Positions 27,131-35,231 are shown, counted from the stretch's first letter. The stretch: DNA of 64,000 nt from Brevundimonas vitisensis (GCF_016656965.1 NZ_CP067977.1:2318501-2382500), one strand, 5' to 3'. Notes: generated from the sequence alone by a model not told the origin. Translations and numbers: made by a program.

Positions 27131-27199
27131 GGGCCTCATCTAGGGGGTGCCGAGAGCGAGTGCCAGTGGGCGTGCCAGTGAGCGAGGGATGAGACAGGC

Positions 27200-28150
27200 T
27201 CAGCAGTCCGGGCAGTCGGGCATGACGTCGGTTTCGAGCTGAAGCGTCGTGTGGCCGATCCTGAAGCGGGATCGGGCCAGGGCCTGGGCTTCGGCCAGCA
27301 GGGTCTTGGGGTCGGCGCGGTCGTGGACCAGATGGGCGGTCAGGGCGGTCTGGGTCGTGGACAGACCCCAGACGTGCAGGTCGTGGACAGCCTGGACGCC
27401 GGGCAGGGCCAGGAAGGCGGCCCGGACCTGGGCCACATCGACGCCGCGCGGGGCTGCGTCCATGGCCAGGCTGACGGAATCCTTCAGCAGGCCCCAGGTG
27501 CCCAGCAGGATGACGACGACGATGACCAGGCTGACCAGCGGATCCAGCACCGTCCATCCGCTCAGCATGACCAGGCCGCCGACGAGGACCACGCCGATCG
27601 AGACGGCGGCGTCCGCCATCATGTGCAGATAGGCCCCGCGGGCGTTCAGGTCGCTGTGCTGGTCGCGCATGAACAGCAGGGCCGTGCCCAGGTTGATGAC
27701 GAAGCCGATCCCGGCCACGGCCATGACGATGCCGGAAGCCACCGGGGCAGGGTCTGCCAGGCGCCGCGCCGCTTCAAAGGCGATGGCCCCGCAGGCGAAG
27801 ATCAGCAGCAGGGCATTGAACAGGGCGGCCAGCACCGTCGCCTTGCCATAGCCATAGGTGTTCTGGCTGCCGGACGCCCGGCGGGCCAGCCAGGCCGCGC
27901 CGCCCGCCATGGCCAGGCCCAGGACATCGGACAGGTTATGGCCCGCGTCGGCCATGAGGGCGGTCGAACCGCTGATGATGCCAGCCCCGAACTCGATCGC
28001 CACGAACGCCAGATTGACGCTCAAGCCCAGGGCATAGCGCCAGTCGCCCGTATCCACCGGTCCGTGATGATGACCCGCATGGCCGTGGCCGTGGTCATGG
28101 TCGTGGTGATGATGGCCGTGGTGGTGTTCGTGCGCGTGATCGTGGGCCAT
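27200..28150 (-). CDS. Cation diffusion facilitator, zinc-type transporter
   Basis: A 316-aa inner-membrane metal/proton antiporter of the CzcD/ZitB type. The N-terminal ~30 residues are extremely His/Asp-rich. Six transmembrane segments follow, with the metal-site motif HxxxD twice (HNLSD in TM2; HMMAD in TM5), the signature of zinc-transporting CDFs. The cytoplasmic C-terminal domain contains VHDLHVWGLS. It lies 9 bp downstream of the membrane-protein gene and 69 bp upstream of the COG0523 gene. Its place in a probably Zur-repressed operon is curious for an exporter; see findings. Confidence 0.94.
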   Translation of the reverse strand: MAHDHAHEHHHGHHHHDHDHGHGHAGHHHGPVDTGDWRYALGLSVNLAFVAIEFGAGIISGSTALMADAGHNLSDVLGLAMAGGAAWLARRASGSQNTYGYGKATVLAALFNALLLIFACGAIAFEAARRLADPAPVASGIVMAVAGIGFVINLGTALLFMRDQHSDLNARGAYLHMMADAAVSIGVVLVGGLVMLSGWTVLDPLVSLVIVVVILLGTWGLLKDSVSLAMDAAPRGVDVAQVRAAFLALPGVQAVHDLHVWGLSTTQTALTAHLVHDRADPKTLLAEAQALARSRFRIGHTTLQLETDVMPDCPDC

Positions 28151-28159
28151 CGCGAGACC

Positions 28160-28816
28160 CTAGTGCTGGTGCAGGGCGACGAGAAGGCCCAGGGCGATCA
28201 GGGCCAGGCCCAGGACGGCCCCTTCATAGCGGGCCCATCGCTCCAGCCGCAGGACCGAGGCCCCTGCCCGGGCCAGGGTGGTGAAAGTCGCCATGCCCAG
28301 AACCGTGCCGGCGGCGAAGGCCAGGGTCAGGCCCGCCAGGACGGCCAGCCCTTCGGAGGCCGAGGACAGATAGAGGGGCAGCAGCACCTCTCCGGGCGAA
28401 ACCGCCATCATGACGATCAGTCCCCAGACGGCGGCGGCATCGGTGACCGCGGGTGTGGGCAGGTCGATCGGCGGCCCTCCGGCCGTCACAGGCCGCCGGA
28501 TCATTGACCGACCCAGATAGAAGATGCCGAACAAGAACAGCAGTCCGGCCGACAGATGCGGCAGAACCCCTTCTATCCAGCGATCCAGCGCCAGACCCGC
28601 GGCCACGATCAATGTGCCCACGACGGCTGTGGCAGCGATGTGGGCCAGCCCTGCGGCCGCAACCGCGCCCAAGGTCCGCGCCAGGTTCCACCGCTGGGCG
28701 CGTCCGACCAGAACGAATGGCAGCCAATGGGTCGGAAGTGCCGCATGCAGAAAGGCCACGCCGAACCCGCCCGCCAGAAGCGAAGCCAGCACAGTCGGGG
28801 CGAGATCGGGAGACAT
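28160..28816 (-). CDS. Polytopic membrane protein, putative metal transporter
   Basis: A 218-aa protein with about six hydrophobic segments. The first helix region holds HAALPTHWLPFVLVGRAQRW, with histidines in a pattern reminiscent of NiCoT/RcnA/UreH-like transporters, though it lacks the exact HxxxxDH motif. A short loop rich in Pro (ITAGGPPIDLPTP type) divides the helices into two bundles. First gene of the zinc operon; its ATG at 28816 lies only a few bases after the predicted transcription start, so the mRNA may be nearly leaderless. Family membership is uncertain; zinc transport is inferred from context. Confidence 0.75.
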   Translation of the reverse strand: MSPDLAPTVLASLLAGGFGVAFLHAALPTHWLPFVLVGRAQRWNLARTLGAVAAAGLAHIAATAVVGTLIVAAGLALDRWIEGVLPHLSAGLLFLFGIFYLGRSMIRRPVTAGGPPIDLPTPAVTDAAAVWGLIVMMAVSPGEVLLPLYLSSASEGLAVLAGLTLAFAAGTVLGMATFTTLARAGASVLRLERWARYEGAVLGLALIALGLLVALHQH

Positions 28817-28823
28817 GGCGCGC

Positions 28824-28852
28824 CCTATAGCCTGTTACTTTATAACGGTCGA
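28824..28852 (-). promoter_or_regulatory. Predicted promoter with Zur-like box in the spacer
   Basis: On the minus strand a -35 like TCGACC (28852-28847) and a -10 like TATAGG (28829-28824) are 17 bp apart. The spacer contains GTTAC-TTT-ATAAC (28846-28834 region), an inverted repeat differing in one base from a perfect GTTAT-N3-ATAAC, the core of alphaproteobacterial Zur sites as I recall them. A repressor bound here would block RNA polymerase. The promoter elements are weak by themselves; the combination with zinc genes makes the call. Confidence 0.6.
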
Positions 28853-28862
28853 GGGGGTGCGG

Positions 28863-29360
28863 TCAGGCAGGTGGGGCCTCCAGAAGAAATAATGTTCCCA
28901 CGGCCGTGGCATTGGTCAGCGCATGAATGGCGACGCCAATCCAGAAGCCGGTCATGCCCTTTCTGCGCCGGGCCCAATGGATCTGAATGAGCGCCAGCAG
29001 GATGAACAGCGGCACGACCGACAGGGAGGCGGGGGCCAGGCCGTGCAGAGCACCGAATCCCAGGCCGGTCAGGACCGCCGCGATGCCGCCGGGCAGGCGC
29101 AGGACGAAGGCCAGGACCCAGACGATGAACAGCACCATCAACTGTTCGACCAACGGGGCGACGGCAATGGCGACGAGGGCGACCACCAGGTCGGCTTGAT
29201 CCAGCAGGCCCGAAAAGCCTTCGTATCCGGCCTCGCCCCAGATCAGCACCACGGCGATCCCGACCAGGGTAATCGAGGCCCGCGCGGCGATGAATCCATA
29301 GAGGATGGTACGCCCCCAACGGGTCGAGGCACCGGTAAGATCGCTCAGAAACCGCTGCAT
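28863..29360 (-). CDS. CPBP-family membrane protein with degenerate first motif
   Basis: A 165-aa membrane protein from the ATG at 29360 (AAAGG six bases upstream); upstream in-frame ATGs are less well placed. It has four to five hydrophobic segments. Motifs of the CPBP/CAAX-protease-like (ABI) family are present: F102-GAL-H106 and H146-ALT-N150. The first motif, normally EExxxR, is reduced to V-E72-Q with no arginine, so protease activity is doubtful. Function unknown; such proteins are often linked to envelope or immunity functions. Confidence 0.75.
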   Translation of the reverse strand: MQRFLSDLTGASTRWGRTILYGFIAARASITLVGIAVVLIWGEAGYEGFSGLLDQADLVVALVAIAVAPLVEQLMVLFIVWVLAFVLRLPGGIAAVLTGLGFGALHGLAPASLSVVPLFILLALIQIHWARRRKGMTGFWIGVAIHALTNATAVGTLFLLEAPPA

Positions 29361-29374
29361 GCGCGCCTTTCGCG

Positions 29375-29402
29375 TTGACTCAACAGGCCCCATCCGTATA
29401 TG
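29375..29402 (+). promoter_or_regulatory. Predicted rplU promoter
   Basis: TTGACT (29375-29380) and TATATG (29397-29402) with a 16-bp spacer, a good housekeeping-type promoter. Predicted transcription start is near 29409, about 80 nt before the rplU start codon. Confidence 0.6.
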
Positions 29403-29413
29403 TCGCCGCTCTT

Positions 29414-29450
29414 CGCCCGCCGGGGTTTCCTTGCGGGCGCAATCTTTTTT
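29414..29450 (+). promoter_or_regulatory. Terminator-like hairpin in the rplU leader, candidate attenuator
   Basis: CGCCCGC (29414-29420) pairs perfectly with GCGGGCG (29433-29439); a T-rich tail ending in six T residues (29445-29450) follows. There is no plus-strand gene upstream that it could terminate, so it belongs to the rplU transcript, at its very 5' end. It may attenuate transcription, possibly through L21 feedback (inference). Confidence 0.55.
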
Positions 29451-29488
29451 GCGTTCACGCGCTTTAGCGTTCACTTCGAGGCCTGCCC

Positions 29489-30061
29489 ATGTACGCGGTG
29501 ATCAAGACCGGCGGCAAACAATACCGGGTTCAACCGGGTGACGTCATTGTCGTCGAGAAACTCGACGGCGATGCCGGCTCCGACGTGACCTTCGGCGACA
29601 TCCTGATGCTGGGTGGCGACAACGGCGTGACCGTTGGCGCGCCCCTGATCGCTGGTGCCTCAGTGGCCGCCACGCTGATCGAGACCCGTCAGGGTGAGAA
29701 GATCAAGATCTTCAAGAAGATCCGTCGTCAGGGCTATCGCCGGACCGGCGGTCACCGTCAGATGGAATCGGTCCTGCGGATCGTCGGCATCGACGGTGCC
29801 GGCGAGAACGCCAAGTGGGACGGCGAGACCTCGCTGATGACCAAGGCCGAGATGAATGCTCGCGCCCGTGGCCTGGCCCCCCGCGTTGAGCAGGAAGAAG
29901 CCCCGGCCAAGCCCGCCAAGAAGGCCCCGGTCGCCAAGGCCGATGCGCCCGCCGAAACCGTCGCCGACGACACGGCCGAAAAGCCCGTCGCCAAGAAGGC
30001 TCCGGCCAAGAAGGCTGCGCCCAAGGCCAAGGCTGACGACGCCAGCACCGACGAAGCCTAA
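29489..30061 (+). CDS. rplU: 50S ribosomal protein L21 with lysine/alanine-rich extension
   Basis: A large-subunit ribosomal protein that binds 23S rRNA. Residues 1-102 are canonical L21 (MYAVIKTGGKQYRVQPGD; KIFKKIRRQGYRRTGGHRQ). The remaining ~88 residues form a low-complexity tail rich in Ala, Lys, Pro and Asp/Glu (repeats such as KKAPAKKAAPKAKADD). E. coli L21 has 103 residues; long tails like this occur in several alphaproteobacteria. Followed by rpmA after 104 bp, the universal order. Confidence 0.98.
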   Translation: MYAVIKTGGKQYRVQPGDVIVVEKLDGDAGSDVTFGDILMLGGDNGVTVGAPLIAGASVAATLIETRQGEKIKIFKKIRRQGYRRTGGHRQMESVLRIVGIDGAGENAKWDGETSLMTKAEMNARARGLAPRVEQEEAPAKPAKKAPVAKADAPAETVADDTAEKPVAKKAPAKKAAPKAKADDASTDEA

Positions 30062-30165
30062 GACCCGTTCGCGCCGATCCTTTCGGGGGCGGCACAGAGT
30101 ATAAAGATCAGATCGCGCTGATCCGGCCTTGAGGGCCTCCGGCGCCGAAGAGAAGAGAGTTCGTT

Positions 30166-30447
<282 letters not shown>

Positions 30448-30518
30448 CGCGAACCGACCACAGACCGGATCGCGCAAGGCTCGAAACAGCCGCGATCCGG
30501 ACCGAGGGAAATATTCCG

Positions 30519-30550
30519 CGGGGAGTCTGGATCACCAGGCTCCCCGTTTT
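30519..30550 (+). terminator. Rho-independent terminator of rplU-rpmA
   Basis: CGGGGAG (30519-30525) pairs with CTCCCCG (30540-30546); CTGG/CCAG extends the stem around an ATCA loop, with one T-G pair. TTTT (30547-30550) follows. It lies 71 bp after the rpmA stop and before the GNAT gene. Confidence 0.9.
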
Positions 30551-30618
30551 CGTTCCCCGCCTCGATCGTCCGCCCGAGCCCTCCTGAAAAGGTGGCGGAC
30601 AGAAACGAGGTTCGCCCC

Positions 30619-31152
30619 ATGTGCGTGATCGAAACCCCTGCTGTCGTCGAGACGCGGCGGCTGATGCTGAGAAGCCCCGAACCACGGGACGCGGCGCGCC
30701 TGGCGGATCTGGCCAATGACCGCGACGTGGCCCGGATGACGCTGCGGATGCCGCATCCCTATGGGCTGCCCGACGCCGAATCGTTTGTGCTGCAGGTCGC
30801 CTCACAGGACCCGCGCCGGGCCTCCACCTTTGTCATCGCCCATGAGGACCACGGGCCGGTGGGGGTGATCGGTCTGTTCGAGGACGGCGATCCGGCGCCC
30901 GAGGTGGGCTATTGGATCGGTCGGCCGTTCTGGGGGCGCGGCTATGCGACCGAGGCGTTGGAGGGCGCGCTGGTCTGGGCCAGCCGCCGCTGGCGCAGGC
31001 GGGCGCTGGTCGCCGGGCATTTCAGCGACAACCCCGCTTCTGGCCGCGTGCTGGAGAAGGCAGGCTTTCTGTATACGGGCGAGGTTCGGCGGGGTTTCAG
31101 CCGGGCCCGGGGCAGCGACGTCGATACGCGCCGGATGGTCTGGCTGGCCTGA
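30619..31152 (+). CDS. GNAT-family N-acetyltransferase (RimJ/RimL-like)
   Basis: A 177-aa acetyl-CoA-dependent acetyltransferase. ETRRLMLRSPEPRDAARLADL opens the fold as in RimJ/RimL proteins; the acetyl-CoA loop is PFWGRGYATEAL, and NPASGRVLEKAGF is the conserved C-terminal helix. ATG at 30619 has GAGG at good distance; a GTG at 30592 would add nine residues. The acceptor may be a protein alpha-amine or an antibiotic-like amine and cannot be told from sequence. Its stop abuts the stop of the opposing small gene. Confidence 0.9.
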   Translation: MCVIETPAVVETRRLMLRSPEPRDAARLADLANDRDVARMTLRMPHPYGLPDAESFVLQVASQDPRRASTFVIAHEDHGPVGVIGLFEDGDPAPEVGYWIGRPFWGRGYATEALEGALVWASRRWRRRALVAGHFSDNPASGRVLEKAGFLYTGEVRRGFSRARGSDVDTRRMVWLA

Positions 31153-31350
31153 TCAGCCGCCAGCCAGAGCGGGACCGAAGGCGACGACGGCCGCGACGAC
31201 GCCGCCAGCCAGCATGACGGCCGCGCCCGCCATGAAGGCCATGACCGTGCGGGCCTTGCGTCGACGAAGGCCACCGGATCGCAGAGACCGGATGATGACG
31301 AAGGGTCGGCGGTCGAAAGCCTCCGATCCGACGATATTGTGCTGGGACAT
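31153..31350 (-). CDS. Small single-span membrane protein
   Basis: A 65-aa protein beginning MSQHNIVGSEAFDRRPFVII, with a basic patch (GGLRRRKART) and a C-terminal transmembrane helix (about 40-60; AFMAGAAVMLAGGVVAAVVAFG). A strong Shine-Dalgarno (GGGGAG) precedes the ATG at 31350 by 7 nt, which argues it is real. I do not recognise the family. Confidence 0.7.
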   Translation of the reverse strand: MSQHNIVGSEAFDRRPFVIIRSLRSGGLRRRKARTVMAFMAGAAVMLAGGVVAAVVAFGPALAGG

Positions 31351-31486
31351 TAACGCGCTCCCCACGATGCTCAGAACGAGAACCGACGACAGGCCCCCGT
31401 CATGAGGCCAAAGGATGGCGAACCTTGTTTGCTGTCGGCTCGTGCTCAGCCGGTGCGAGCACATTGGCGTGAGGCAGGCGGCCGCC

Positions 31487-32020
31487 TTACCCGCAGTAGA
31501 TCAGTCGGCCGCTGTAGGCGCGGTAGTAACCGCTCGCCGGATCATACGATCGATAGGTGGCGCGGCACCAATCGATACGGCGGGCGTCGCGCCCCCCGCT
31601 GTAGGCACCATGGCCGCCATAGGAATACCCACCACCAGGATAGACCATATCCGGTCGGCCATAGGCTCCGTAATAGGTCGAGCCCCCGCGCGCGCTTTCG
31701 CCCTGCGCATAGCCGTAACCCCGACGACGGGTGTTGTAGCCATAGCTGCGGCCGTAGCCGTCGTTGCGATAGCCATAGGATGTGCGGTGACGCTGGTCGC
31801 GCCAGGCGGCCCCGCAGTCGTCTCGGTTGGCATCCCAGAAGGCGTCGCAGCGATAGTCGCCGGGTCGGTCATACTGAGCCGCAACGTTCCAGCCGGAACG
31901 GTCCTGGCCATAGCCGTGGTAGCCCTGTCCTTGGTTGTAATGGCCATAGGCGTGCTGGGCGGCGGCGGGCGCGGCGACCAGCATCAAGCCGGCGGCAAGG
32001 GTCATGACGGCAGTGCGCAT
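31487..32020 (-). CDS. Secreted Tyr/Gly-rich protein with BA14K-like C-terminus
   Basis: A 177-aa exported protein. Signal peptide MRTAVMTLAAGLMLVAAPAA with cleavage near AAAQ; a middle part full of tyrosine, glycine and arginine (YGYRNDGYGRSYGYNTRRRG); and a C-terminal segment DWCRATYRSYDPASGYYRAY ending in a cysteine, the pattern of BA14K-type domains known in alphaproteobacteria. Function unknown; four cysteines could form two disulfides. Upstream frame to 32221 looks non-coding. Confidence 0.8.
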   Translation of the reverse strand: MRTAVMTLAAGLMLVAAPAAAQHAYGHYNQGQGYHGYGQDRSGWNVAAQYDRPGDYRCDAFWDANRDDCGAAWRDQRHRTSYGYRNDGYGRSYGYNTRRRGYGYAQGESARGGSTYYGAYGRPDMVYPGGGYSYGGHGAYSGGRDARRIDWCRATYRSYDPASGYYRAYSGRLIYCG

Positions 32021-32076
32021 GGTTAACTCCGTTATTCGAGCGGACTGGATCACGAGATGAGCCCCAGCGCCAGACC

Positions 32077-32583
32077 TTACAGCGTCACGGAGATGGCCCG
32101 GCCGCCGCGGGTCTCCACGCGGCGCATCAGTACAACCCGATCTCCACCCGCCGAAACCGGCGCGATGATGAACCAGCTGCCGTCGGGCAGGCCGGTGAAG
32201 GCGAAGCGGCCGTTCTCGCACGGCACGGATCGCACATAGGAGCGGTAGTCGGCGTTCGGGTCCGCCACGGTCCGGGCGCGCACGACCGACTCAGGGGCGT
32301 TGGCCTGATCGATCGAGCCATAGAGGGTCAGGAATCGCTGGCGCGTATAGGGGGTGTCCGGGGTCAGGCCGACCGAGCCGGAGCATCCGTAGGCCTGGTT
32401 GTCATGGCGGTAGGCGATGCGGCCGTTGATCGATCCCTGTCCCTGGCGGGCGGACCAGGCGAAGTCGGCCACGTTGAAGGCGCTGCTGGGCGCGCGATAG
32501 GCGCTGGGCCCCGGCACGGGCGCACAGGCGGCAGCCCCGGCGGCCAGGAACAGGGCGGACAGAAGGGCGGGACGCATCGACAT
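32077..32583 (-). CDS. Putative lipoprotein, carboxypeptidase-regulatory-like fold possible
   Basis: A 168-aa protein with a signal peptide and lipobox AAAC at about residue 20 (LFLAAGAAACAPVPG). The mature part contains QGSINGRIAYRH and FAFTGLPDGSWFIIAPVSAGG, the latter typical of prealbumin-like beta-sandwich domains in which a 'GLPDGxW' turn occurs. I do not recognise a specific family. ATG at 32583 or 32577. Confidence 0.75.
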   Translation of the reverse strand: MSMRPALLSALFLAAGAAACAPVPGPSAYRAPSSAFNVADFAWSARQGQGSINGRIAYRHDNQAYGCSGSVGLTPDTPYTRQRFLTLYGSIDQANAPESVVRARTVADPNADYRSYVRSVPCENGRFAFTGLPDGSWFIIAPVSAGGDRVVLMRRVETRGGRAISVTL

Positions 32584-32718
32584 GGGACGTTTCCTGACAG
32601 GACCGTTGAAGGCGGCCGGTTGGGGAGCTTGTTCCCCAACGCCCATTGCATGGTCAAGGTTGCGAGCCGGGGGGCGCTGGGCGACAAGCCGTCCCACATC
32701 GGCAGGCGAGGCGCATAA

Positions 32719-33114
32719 GTGACGGATCTAGGAGTACCCGAAGGCGAACTGGTGGGACGTGTCATCGCCATGCCGGCGGACACCAATCCAGAGGGCGACA
32801 TCTTCGGCGGCTGGCTGCTGGCTCAGATGGACATCGCCGGGGCCACACCGGCCTTTGCCCTGGCGCAAGGCCGCTGCGCCACCGTGGCGGTGGACGCCAT
32901 GGTGTTCCATCAGCCGGTATCGGTCGGCGATGAGGTGTCCATCTATGCCCGGGTCGTGCGGGCCGGGCGGACCTCCATCCGCGTCCATGTCGAGGCTTGG
33001 AAAAGGCCCCGCTACGCCGAGCATGTGATCCGTGTGACCGAAGGTGTCTTCACCTATGTGGCGATCGGCCCGGATGGGAAGCCGCGCCCGCTGCCCGGGC
33101 AGGCTGCCGCCTGA
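32719..33114 (+). CDS. Acyl-CoA thioesterase, hot-dog fold (YciA-like)
   Basis: A 131-aa cytoplasmic thioesterase. GDIFGGWLLAQMDIAGATPA is the hallmark helix of the YciA/BFIT-type hot-dog domain with the catalytic Asp, followed by VAVDAMVFHQPVSVGDEVSIYA. Hydrolyses short- to medium-chain acyl-CoAs in known relatives. GTG start at 32719. Stands between a lipoprotein gene (divergent) and the threonine dehydratase gene downstream. Confidence 0.92.
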   Translation: MTDLGVPEGELVGRVIAMPADTNPEGDIFGGWLLAQMDIAGATPAFALAQGRCATVAVDAMVFHQPVSVGDEVSIYARVVRAGRTSIRVHVEAWKRPRYAEHVIRVTEGVFTYVAIGPDGKPRPLPGQAAA

Positions 33115-33205
33115 CGCCGCTGTCCCTGCTGATGTTGCGCGCCCACGGCGGCTGCGCCACAAGGCCGCAACGACCGCACACAAGGTCGATGTTCAGGAGC
33201 AGGGA

Positions 33206-34423
33206 ATGTCCGTCACCGTCGCCGACATCAAGGCCGCACAGGAGCGCATCGCCGGGGCGGTGGATCGCACGCCGACCCGCCACTCACGCCGCCTGTCGCA
33301 GCTGACCGGGGCGGAGGTCTGGGTCAAGTTCGACAATCTGCACTTCACCGGCTCGTTCAAGGAGCGCGGTGCGCTGAACCGGCTGCTGCTGCTGAGCCCC
33401 GAGGAGCGCAAGCGCGGGGTGGTGGCGGCCTCGGCCGGCAACCATGCCCAGGCCCTGGCCTATCACGGTGGGCGGTTGGGTGTGCCGGTGACGATCGTGA
33501 TGCCCGAGGGCACGCCCTTCGTGAAGATCGACGGAACGCGCGCCCATGGGGCCGAGGTGGTGATCCATGGCCTGGACTTCACTGCCTCGACCGCCGAGGC
33601 GCACCGTCTGCGCGACGAAAAGGGCTATGTCTTCGTGTCGGCCTTCGATGACGAAGGGATTGTGGCGGGCCAGGGCGTCTGTGCGCTGGAACTGATGGCT
33701 GATGCGCCGGATCTGGATGCGCTCATCATTCCGATCGGCGGCGGGGGCCTGATTGCCGGCTGTGCCATCGCGGCCAAGGCCGCGCGGCCCGACATAAGGA
33801 TCTTCGGCGTCGAGGCGGCGATGTATCCGTCCTTCAGCGCCAGGCGGCGGGGCGAGACACCCAAATGCGGCGGGGCCACCATCGCCGAGGGCATCGCCAT
33901 CAAGGCGGTCGGCGACATTCCCTTTGCCCTGGCCGAGCCGCTGATCGAGGACGTCCTGGTCTGTCAGGAAGAGGATTTCGAAAAGGCGGTCGCCTTCTAT
34001 GCCACCCTGGAAAAGACCGTGGCCGAAGGTGCAGGGGCTGGAGGTCTGGCCGCGCTGCTGGCCTATCCCGAGCGGTTCAAGGGGATGAAGGTCGGGCTGG
34101 TGCTGTGCGGCGGCAATATCGATGCGCGCATGCTGGCCGTGGTGCTTAACCGCGAGATGGTGCGCGAGCGGCGGCTGATCGTCTATCGCATCCTGGGGGA
34201 CGACCGGCCGGGCATGCTGTCGGCCATGGCGGCGGTGATCGGCGGCCTGGGCGGCAACATCATCGATGTCGTCCACAATCGGCTGGCGCTGGACGTTCCG
34301 GCCAAGGGCGCAGAGTTCGACATCATGGTCGAAACGCGCGATAGCGCCCATGCCGACGAGATCGGTCGGGCATTGAGGGACAAGGGTTATGCGCTTCGGA
34401 TGGGTCAGGACTTCGCAAGCTAG
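33206..34423 (+). CDS. Threonine dehydratase with C-terminal ACT domain
   Basis: A PLP-dependent enzyme deaminating threonine (and serine) to 2-oxobutyrate. The 405-aa protein has the PLP-lysine motif GSFKERGA (K52), SAGNHAQ, and the phosphate-binding GGGGLIAG; a single ACT domain occupies about 325-400 (YRILGDDRPGMLSAMAAVIG). This is the TdcB-plus-ACT form rather than the two-ACT IlvA of E. coli; in alphaproteobacteria it is commonly labelled ilvA, so either anabolic or catabolic roles are possible. ATG at 33206 has AGGAGC ahead; overlaps the next gene by 35 bp. Confidence 0.94.
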   Translation: MSVTVADIKAAQERIAGAVDRTPTRHSRRLSQLTGAEVWVKFDNLHFTGSFKERGALNRLLLLSPEERKRGVVAASAGNHAQALAYHGGRLGVPVTIVMPEGTPFVKIDGTRAHGAEVVIHGLDFTASTAEAHRLRDEKGYVFVSAFDDEGIVAGQGVCALELMADAPDLDALIIPIGGGGLIAGCAIAAKAARPDIRIFGVEAAMYPSFSARRRGETPKCGGATIAEGIAIKAVGDIPFALAEPLIEDVLVCQEEDFEKAVAFYATLEKTVAEGAGAGGLAALLAYPERFKGMKVGLVLCGGNIDARMLAVVLNREMVRERRLIVYRILGDDRPGMLSAMAAVIGGLGGNIIDVVHNRLALDVPAKGAEFDIMVETRDSAHADEIGRALRDKGYALRMGQDFAS

Positions 34424-34937
34424 GGCCGTCGCGGTCGCGATCGGCCTGGTCAGCCTGGCCGCCTGCGGCGCAGGGGCTGAGGACAATGCGGCCGAGCTGA
34501 AAAAGGCCGAGGAGGCCGCCGCCTTCTTCATGAAGAAGAATGCGGGTGAACAGGGCGTCGTCACCCTGCCGTCCGGGCTGCAGTACAAGATCCTGTCGTC
34601 CGGCCCGGCTGGATCGCCCCGGCCCGACGGCAACGACCTGGTCCGCGTGGATTATGAAGGAGCGCTGGTCGACGGCACGGTGTTCGACAGTTCCTACACG
34701 CGCGGCGCGCCGATGGTGACCACGCCCGAACAGGTCATTCCCGGCTGGAACGAAGGCCTGCAGCAGATGCGGGTCGGGGACGAGTGGCTGTTCTATGTGC
34801 CGCCCAAGCTGGGCTATGGCGAACGCGGTGCGCCGCCGACCATTCCGGCCAATGCGGTGCTGGTGTTCCGGGTCAAGATGCTAGACGTCGCCCCGGCTCC
34901 CGGCGGCTCGATGGGCGTGGGGATGGCGCGGGGGTAG
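34389..34937 (+). CDS. FKBP-type peptidyl-prolyl isomerase lipoprotein
   Basis: A 182-aa exported PPIase. Signal peptide with lipobox ending C26 (SLAACGAG); a short helical linker (AAELKKAEEAAAFFMKKNA); and an FKBP domain at about 75-170 (VRVDYEGALVDGTVFDSSY, VIPGWNEGLQQMRVGDEW, GYGERGAPPTIPANAVLVF). Assists folding of envelope proteins. Its start lies inside the 3' end of the threonine dehydratase gene in another frame. Confidence 0.94.
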   Translation: MRFGWVRTSQARAVAVAIGLVSLAACGAGAEDNAAELKKAEEAAAFFMKKNAGEQGVVTLPSGLQYKILSSGPAGSPRPDGNDLVRVDYEGALVDGTVFDSSYTRGAPMVTTPEQVIPGWNEGLQQMRVGDEWLFYVPPKLGYGERGAPPTIPANAVLVFRVKMLDVAPAPGGSMGVGMARG

Positions 34938-34973
34938 GGGCGAGGTTCAATCGACACTCGCAACTGATCCGTA

Positions 34974-35114
34974 ATTCCGGGGCTTGGCGCAGCCAAGAAC
35001 CCGGAACCCAGGGGTGTGTCGCAGGCGCTCAGATCGGGTCTGGCATTCGGCATGTCCGCCTGGGTTTGGCTGTGCCGCCCTTCGGGTCGGTTTCGCTCTG
35101 CGAGCGCCCCGGAA
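34974..35114. repeat. REP-like inverted pair in the FKBP-nrdB spacer
   Basis: ATTCCGGGGC (34974-34983) recurs as its exact inverse complement at 35105-35114. The left unit folds by itself: TTCCGGG (34975-34981) with CCCGGAA (35000-35006) and inner CTTGG/CCAAG. The right unit is also GC-rich and self-complementary. This looks like an extragenic palindromic element rather than coding sequence. Confidence 0.6.
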
Positions 35115-35201
35115 TGACGGTGGGTCATAACCCCTGTGAACCTGAGACTTAGCGGGCGAGACCCGGTCGCCCCCTCCGTCTCGTCGCTGCACGCCGATCC
35201 A

Positions 35202-35224
35202 CCTCCCCATCTGTGATGGGGAGG
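35202..35224. terminator. Hairpin at the end of nrdB
   Basis: A perfect 10-bp stem, CCTCCCCATC (35202-35211) with GATGGGGAGG (35215-35224), and a 3-nt loop. It lies 7 bp beyond the nrdB stop and 264 bp after the FKBP gene, so it probably serves nrdB. No strong T-tract. Confidence 0.6.
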
Positions 35225-35231
35225 AGACGCA

